Part shown: piece by piece, positions 59,537 to 64,000 of the stretch
Layout of the letters: every line of letters begins with the position of its first letter
How positions within the stretch are numbered: position 1 is the first letter of the stretch
Assembly (NCBI GenBank): GCA_051657715.1
Contig: JBOFLF010000061.1
Coordinates: forward strand, 18,532-82,531
Source of the DNA: JBOFBH01 sp051657715
Lineage (GTDB): Bacteria; Actinomycetota; Actinomycetes; Actinomycetales; Angustibacteraceae
DNA: 64,000 bases
Direction: 5' to 3'
Notes under the pieces: model-generated
Databases searched by the model: none
What the model saw: the letters and a program-made list of their open reading frames with translations, nothing else
Told to the model about the DNA's origin: nothing
Made by a program: the position numbers and the translations under genes

Positions 59537-60769
59537 TCACAGCAGTGACCTGATCCTCCTCGACCTGGCCAGCTCGGCGCGGGTACGGGGCACAGCCGTG
59601 GACAGGTAGCGATCAGGGAACGGAGTCGAGGGCGCCACCAGCTCACCCAACAGCCGCAAGGGCCGCTCGACGACCGCGAACATCAACCACCCGATCGCGA
59701 GCGACAGCACCAGCGACAGGACCGTGACCACCGCGAACGGTGACAACCGGTCGATGACCCCCCAGTGCTCGAACACCTGCAGCACCGGGTCGTGCCACAG
59801 GTAGATGCTGAAGCTGATGGTGCCGACCCAAGCCATGGGACGCCAGGACCACATGCGGTTCCATCCGGAGCTGGCCGGCATCAGCACCGTCACCGCGAGG
59901 AAGGCGGCGAACACCACGGTGCTGAGCGCACGGAAGGGCAGCGGGTTCCCGCTGATCAGGGCGATCCATGCCGGGTCCTGGGCCACGACCACCAAGGCCA
60001 CCAGACCGAGCAGTGGCACTGCCGCCAGCATCGGGTGGTGGATCACTGGCCGCCATCGAACGGTGAGCACCGCGAGCAGCATGCCGATCCCCAACGCCGG
60101 CGCCTGAGCGAGTGGGTGGAACCAGATGTTCCAGGCCTCGAACGGAGCGCCAGACCAGAAGACCACCCACACCTGGTAGCCGATGCCAGCACCCAGCAGG
60201 GCCATTGCCGGCACGCACAGCACTAAGGTTCGCCCGCCGATCCGGTACGGAGCGGCGATCCGGGCCAAGGGTCGCCACAAGGCGGTGAGCAGCAGGTAAA
60301 AGAGAATCTCGACGCTCAACGACCAGGCCGGCCCGATGGTGAAGAAGATCCGCTCGCGATCGAAGATGTGGGTGAACGTCAGGTGGGAGACCAAGTCCCG
60401 CCAGTCACCGGGAAGGTTCGGGTTGCGCGCCGACCAGACCACCAGGATGGCGACCCAGTAGGCCGGGGCCACCCGCATCATTCGGCGGATCAGGAAGGCC
60501 CGGGCGGGGCCGACCGGACGATCCGCGAGCACCTTGGCCGCGTAGGACCGGTAGAGCAAGAATCCCGAGGTCACGAAGAACCAGCTGACCGCCCAGCTGA
60601 GCGCGAGCACGACCGTCGATGACCAGCCCGAGACGGTCAGGTCCCACCCCTCAGTGAACTGCCACGCATGGAAAACCACCACCGTCAGCAGCATGAAACC
60701 GCGCATTCCCTGAATGGCTGGATCACGCTGGGCGGACCGCCGGCCCGCTCGGGTCGGCGCCTGGCTCAC
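59537..60769 (-). CDS. Membrane O-acyltransferase (acyltransferase 3 family)
   Basis: A 410-residue protein from the GTG at 60769, overlapping the glycosyltransferase stop as GTGA. It has about ten membrane helices. The motif IQGMRGFMLLTVVVFHAW near residue 20 holds the family His, followed by SWFFVTSGFLL, RMMRVAPAYW and GPAWSLSVEILFYL. Enzymes of the OafA/YrhL type transfer acyl groups to surface sugars. The coupling suggests it modifies the product of the upstream glycosyltransferase. Confidence 0.92.
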   Translation of the reverse strand: MSQAPTRAGRRSAQRDPAIQGMRGFMLLTVVVFHAWQFTEGWDLTVSGWSSTVVLALSWAVSWFFVTSGFLLYRSYAAKVLADRPVGPARAFLIRRMMRVAPAYWVAILVVWSARNPNLPGDWRDLVSHLTFTHIFDRERIFFTIGPAWSLSVEILFYLLLTALWRPLARIAAPYRIGGRTLVLCVPAMALLGAGIGYQVWVVFWSGAPFEAWNIWFHPLAQAPALGIGMLLAVLTVRWRPVIHHPMLAAVPLLGLVALVVVAQDPAWIALISGNPLPFRALSTVVFAAFLAVTVLMPASSGWNRMWSWRPMAWVGTISFSIYLWHDPVLQVFEHWGVIDRLSPFAVVTVLSLVLSLAIGWLMFAVVERPLRLLGELVAPSTPFPDRYLSTAVPRTRAELARSRRIRSLL

Positions 60770-62682
60770 GCGACCGCCCGCTCCGCGGAAGGCCCGCTCT
60801 CGGTGGCCAGCTGAGCGGTCCGCGGGGTGACCACCCACTGGGTGCGGCCAAGCAGCTGCTGCAGGTGTGACGTCCGCACCACCAGGTTCTTGCCCTCGAC
60901 GTAGACGATCAGGCTGGCGACCGCATACAGCAGAAACCACCCGGGGCGTCGGCGCACCCGCGGATGCGCCATCACCCACGCGAGAACGGCCTGAGCCACT
61001 GTCGAGGACGTCGTCGCCAACGTCATGACGGCGAGGAACGGGAGCAACCAGGGCGTCGGCCGCTCCGGGTGCAGGAGCGCGAACGCGATCAACGGCCACA
61101 CCTGCAACGACAGCCACGGCATGACCTGGGTCCAGCCGAGGAGGGCGAAGGCGCCCAGACGCTGCCGCACGCTCAACCGATCGGAGCGCAGCAGCGAGCC
61201 GAGTCGACGTAACGCGACCTGGTGCCACCCCTGCGCCCACCGCAGCCGCTGACGCCACAGCGACTGGACGTCGGCCGGCGCCAGCTCGGTGGACACCAGC
61301 TGCGGGTCGCTGGTGATCCGCAGTCCCATCAGCAACCCACGCATCGAGGCGTCGATGTCCTCGGTGAGCATGTCCCGGCGGAACCGGACGGCCCGCAACG
61401 CCTCGGTGCGCCAGTACCCGTTGGACCCGCCAAAGATGCCGAACCCGTGCCAGCGCGCCCGCCCGGGGTGTGAGATGCCGTAGATGACCTCGAACTCCGC
61501 GGCCACCACCGAGGCCAGCCGCGACGACGACCCGTTGCGCACCACGCAGTGCCCCTGCACCACGTCGTACCCCCCGTCCAGCCATCGTCGAGCTCGCTCG
61601 AAGGACCCTGGCGCCGGGTGGTGGTCCGCGTCGAAGACGCCCACGATGTCCCCGCGGATCAGGGGCAGCGCCGCGTTGATGTTCTGTGCCTTGGAGGTGC
61701 TGTGCGGGACTCGAACCAGCTCCAGGCGCGGATCCCGGCGTGCCAGGTCGGCGAGCCGGTCCTGCACCGGGAGGTGCTTCGGCGTGTTGTACGCGAGCAG
61801 GACCTGCAGGCCACCTGGAGGATCGTGGGCCAGGAACGCCTCGAGGGTCTCCTCGATGGTCGCGGCCTCGTTCGGCAGGTAGGCGGCGATCACCGCGGTG
61901 GTGCTCACCGGCGAGCCACCGGTGAGGGCGGCCGATGGACGCCGCCGGCCCTCGGCCGCCTCGTCGAGTGCCGCTCGAGCCGCCGACGCCGACAGCGGTG
62001 GCGCCACCGGGATGAGGGACCGCAGCGACTCACCCCAGATCAGCCCGGTCGTCAGCATCGAGGCCACCGCGATCACCACGTAGGCCGGCCCGGTCAGGTC
62101 GACGCCGAAGAGCCAGGCCAGCTGGTAGCAGCACAGCGGCGGGAGCAGACCCAGGGCATACGTCGCGGCGATGAGCGCACCGGTCCCGCGGCGCGGCTTG
62201 GGCGCCCGGTGGGCGGAGCGGGTGACCGGGCCGGTGACCACCCTGGGCACCAGGTCGAGGTGGTTGCGCGCATCAGCCAACGCCGCTTCGGCACGCTCGA
62301 GCACCTCGCCTACCCCGGCTTGGCTGTCGAGATCGGTCAACCCGACCGCCGCGGTGAGGTGCACCCACTCACCAGCCGCTTGGACCGCGTTTCCTGCCAT
62401 CAGGTGGGACATCTGCGACAGGCGGTCGACCAGGGCCACGGCTGGCCGTCTCGGCACCAGGACGGCCACCGTCGTCGGCGACCACCAGCCGCAGATCGTC
62501 GCCGCGGGCACGTAGCCTCGGATCCACCGCAGCAGGACTGCGCGCAGCTGGTCGGTCGCCCCGCGCCCGAGGTTATGTTGAAGCGACTCCAGCTCCGGCA
62601 CTTGCACCAGGACGGCGGCGCCGGCACCGCCCCGGCCTGATCCTCGCAGCTGCTCCGCCAACGCCGCGTGCCAGCGGTCCAT
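60766..62682 (-). CDS. Membrane glycosyltransferase (GT2) with degenerate GGDEF-like N-domain
   Basis: A 638-residue protein from the ATG at 62682; a GTG at 62691 is possible. Residues 20-145 have the strand/helix order of a GGDEF domain (LVQVPELESLQHNLG, then HLTAAVGLTDLDSQAGVGEV, then RAEAALADARN). The place of the GGDEF signature reads SPTTVAVLVPR, so no cyclase activity is expected. Two helices follow near 165-215. The GT2 domain has VIAAYLPNEAATIEETL, SKAQNINAAL, FDADHH, TEDID and the QRLRW motif of processive enzymes. Four more helices end it. It probably makes or exports a surface polysaccharide. Confidence 0.88.
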   Translation of the reverse strand: MDRWHAALAEQLRGSGRGGAGAAVLVQVPELESLQHNLGRGATDQLRAVLLRWIRGYVPAATICGWWSPTTVAVLVPRRPAVALVDRLSQMSHLMAGNAVQAAGEWVHLTAAVGLTDLDSQAGVGEVLERAEAALADARNHLDLVPRVVTGPVTRSAHRAPKPRRGTGALIAATYALGLLPPLCCYQLAWLFGVDLTGPAYVVIAVASMLTTGLIWGESLRSLIPVAPPLSASAARAALDEAAEGRRRPSAALTGGSPVSTTAVIAAYLPNEAATIEETLEAFLAHDPPGGLQVLLAYNTPKHLPVQDRLADLARRDPRLELVRVPHSTSKAQNINAALPLIRGDIVGVFDADHHPAPGSFERARRWLDGGYDVVQGHCVVRNGSSSRLASVVAAEFEVIYGISHPGRARWHGFGIFGGSNGYWRTEALRAVRFRRDMLTEDIDASMRGLLMGLRITSDPQLVSTELAPADVQSLWRQRLRWAQGWHQVALRRLGSLLRSDRLSVRQRLGAFALLGWTQVMPWLSLQVWPLIAFALLHPERPTPWLLPFLAVMTLATTSSTVAQAVLAWVMAHPRVRRRPGWFLLYAVASLIVYVEGKNLVVRTSHLQQLLGRTQWVVTPRTAQLATESGPSAERAVA

Positions 62683-62939
62683 CGTGGTCACCCGCGGCTG
62701 GCTCGACGTCCGACCAGCGGTCTCACCTGAGGGCGGGGACACCGATGCGCGAAGTGTCAGTTGTGAGCGCAGCTTTCCTCCCCGCCGGTTCGGTCGATCA
62801 GCGTGCCTATTAAGCCAGACTCGCCTCGTCCACGGTAGGGCTGACCTGGTTTGCCCAGGCCCGGTCGAGTGACGGCGCAGAGCGCCGCCGCAGGAGCCGC
62901 GGTTCCGCGTGGGACGCACATCACCGCTGGTCAGGGGAG
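62683..62939. other. Intergenic region upstream of the glycosyltransferase
   Basis: No gene is seen here; it must hold the promoter of the glycosyltransferase-acyltransferase operon. Together with the tRNA fragment and the next gap it makes a gene-poor stretch up to 63240. Confidence 0.5.
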
Positions 62940-62981
62940 AGCCGGCACTCGGACTCGAACCGAGAACCGCCCGATTACAAG
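62940..62981 (-). pseudogene. 3' half of a tRNA-Thr (UGU) gene, probable attachment-site remnant
   Basis: On the minus strand this reads CTTGTAA (anticodon loop with TGT), the 3' anticodon strand TCGGG, a variable loop, a perfect T-arm (CTCGG TTCGAGT CCGAG) and the 3' acceptor strand TGCCGGC. It matches the 3' half of tRNA-Thr genes of other actinomycetes. Upstream of the loop the sequence does not pair with the anticodon stem and has no D-arm or 5' acceptor. So the 5' half is absent. A 3'-end fragment of this size is what integrative elements leave at the far end after inserting into a tRNA gene. Confidence 0.7.
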
Positions 62982-63240
62982 AGCGCGCCTCGAGGGATGA
63001 CCTCTGGCGGACTACGTCAACGCAGTCCACGTTGGTGCTGGTCGGGAGTCGAGAACTTCCTGCGATGGACCGTCGGCGACACGTGGGCTATCCAGCGTTC
63101 GTGGGTAATCGGTGAGCACGACGCCCTCCAGCTGCGCTCCGACTTGACGCGGAGAGTTCATCCGTTAGGCCGCTGATGATCAGCGGTACGGCGGCCGACA
63201 TTGAGGTGGGTGTTACTGCCGAGTAGTGGGTGAGGTCACT
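62982..63240. other. Gene-free stretch at the presumed island edge
   Basis: Nothing resembling a protein gene was found. It contains the palindrome CCGCTGAT-G-ATCAGCGG at 63170-63186, which could be an operator or a recombination site. The sequence composition is slightly lower in G+C than the chromosome left of the tRNA fragment. Confidence 0.45.
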
Positions 63241-64000
63241 GTGGATCGATGGGCGCTGGCGCGTCGGATGGTTGCGGGTGTGGTGGCGTTGGCGGTGGTC
63301 GGCGCCGGGGTGGCGTTGTCGCCGGTGGCGTCAGCGACCGGCTCTGGCGGCTCGGCGACCTTGGCGGTGGGCAACTGGCAGGCCGACACTTCCTCTGGTC
63401 TGGTCACGTATTCGGTGTCTGCCAGCGGGGAGGGGACGTGTTCGTCGGGTTGTAGCGTCGGGATCCAGGCTGGGCGTTCGGATGCGTCCGGCAACTACAT
63501 GGTGGTGGCGACGTTGCCGACGACGCAGGTTCAGCAGTCCGTGAGCGGTGGTACCTGGACTGGCCGTGCTGAGGGTGCGGCAGTTCGGTCTCAGCTGCCG
63601 GAGGTGACGGCGGTGCGAGCGGTGTACACCGACTCCTCGGGTCAGTACCCGGCGGCGTGGCAGGTGGTGTCGCCCCCGTATCCGGATGCGTCGTTGTCGT
63701 TGAGCAAGACCCGGTGGGACGCCGATCCGGCGACCGGGAAGATCTCCTACGACGTGACCGTCACCGGCGGCGGGCTAGCCAAGTCCGGTGGCACGTGTGA
63801 GAACCGGTGGTGCTATCCGTCGGTGCAGACCGGTCGGGTGAACCCCGACGGCACCATCACCCAGGTCGGCACCCTGTCCGGGTGCACCGGTGACACCAGC
63901 AGCAACAACCGGTGGACCATCACCATGCGGTGCGCCACGGACAACCAGACCAACCCCGAGATCACCCGCATCCGCGCGGTCCTGGACGGTTCCGGTCGAC
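63241..64000 (+). CDS. Secreted protein of unknown family (3' end beyond window)
   Basis: An open frame of 253 codons from the GTG at 63241 to the window edge. A signal peptide is clear (RRMVAGVVALAVVGAGVALS, then SPVASAT). The mature part is beta-rich and low in charge, with Cys pairs (CSSGCSVG, then CENRWC, then LSGCTG and TMRCAT) that probably form disulfides. No domain is recognised. Codon choice in the first 450 bp uses more TTG, TCG and GTG than the surrounding chromosomal genes, as expected for transferred DNA. It could be an adhesin, an effector or the N-terminus of a large surface protein. Confidence 0.75.
   Translation, partial: MDRWALARRMVAGVVALAVVGAGVALSPVASATGSGGSATLAVGNWQADTSSGLVTYSVSASGEGTCSSGCSVGIQAGRSDASGNYMVVATLPTTQVQQSVSGGTWTGRAEGAAVRSQLPEVTAVRAVYTDSSGQYPAAWQVVSPPYPDASLSLSKTRWDADPATGKISYDVTVTGGGLAKSGGTCENRWCYPSVQTGRVNPDGTITQVGTLSGCTGDTSSNNRWTITMRCATDNQTNPEITRIRAVLDGSGR

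Noticed and set aside
62940..63010. Complete tRNA gene
   Set aside because: The 5' acceptor, D-arm and 5' anticodon strand cannot be found and the upstream sequence does not pair.

Overview
The window is about 70% G+C and densely coded, with frequent GTG starts and 4-bp start/stop overlaps. Its marker genes are DUF3027, DUF3263, LytR_C, a cold-shock protein with a long tail, an XPB-type helicase with its partner, a GroEL2-type chaperonin under CIRCE control, an Rpf/LysM protein behind a c-di-AMP riboswitch, WXG100, DUF3105/DUF305 and a SigK/RskA/fasciclin locus. Together these point to an actinomycete. The genus cannot be fixed from the sequence alone.

Layout. Positions 1-9.4 kb hold a Sacsin/HSP90-like ATPase (cut by the window edge), DUF3027, an MFS transporter, a VapBC pair, a cold-shock protein, a secreted beta-propeller protein, a HAD-LarE fusion and a DNA methyltransferase. 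Positions 9.4-12.4 kb hold a DUF5666-like anchored protein and then a small accessory island: an RHH antitoxin with a Doc toxin, a broken pentapeptide-repeat gene, a frameshifted Pycsar-effector-like membrane protein and two tiny coupled genes. Positions 12.5-17.6 kb hold the XPB helicase and its helicase-associated partner around a DUF4190 membrane protein. At 17.8-21 kb lies a large LPXTG-anchored CshA-type fibril protein. Positions 21.2-25.5 kb hold a two-component system followed by an HtrA-like protease, with regularly spaced candidate operator repeats between them.

Positions 25.6-32.9 kb hold a secreted metzincin, a SigE-family sigma factor with a membrane partner, LemA with DUF2207, and a threonine-dehydratase-like enzyme. 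Positions 32.9-41.4 kb hold two oppositely oriented pairs of CAP-domain proteins, three of them lipoproteins. The pairs bracket a moxR/coxE/xdhC molybdo-hydroxylase maturation cluster, an HD hydrolase and a DUF4031 protein. Positions 41.6-49.3 kb hold an orphan WXG100 gene, a long non-coding stretch, groEL, LytR_C and DUF3263 genes, a PLP decarboxylase, the Rpf gene and ung. Positions 49.3-57.8 kb hold HMG-CoA lyase, a siderophore-interacting protein, the sigma/anti-sigma/fasciclin locus, DinB, amylosucrase and a universal stress protein. Positions 58-62.7 kb hold DUF3105/DUF305 and a coupled glycosyltransferase-acyltransferase pair whose glycosyltransferase carries a degenerate GGDEF-like domain.

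At 62.94-62.98 kb only the 3' half of a tRNA-Thr gene is present. This is what an attachment-site remnant looks like, and it suggests that a mobile island starts at about 62.98 kb and runs off the right edge. The secreted protein at 63.2 kb would be its first visible gene.

No CRISPR array, insertion sequence, rRNA or complete tRNA was seen.
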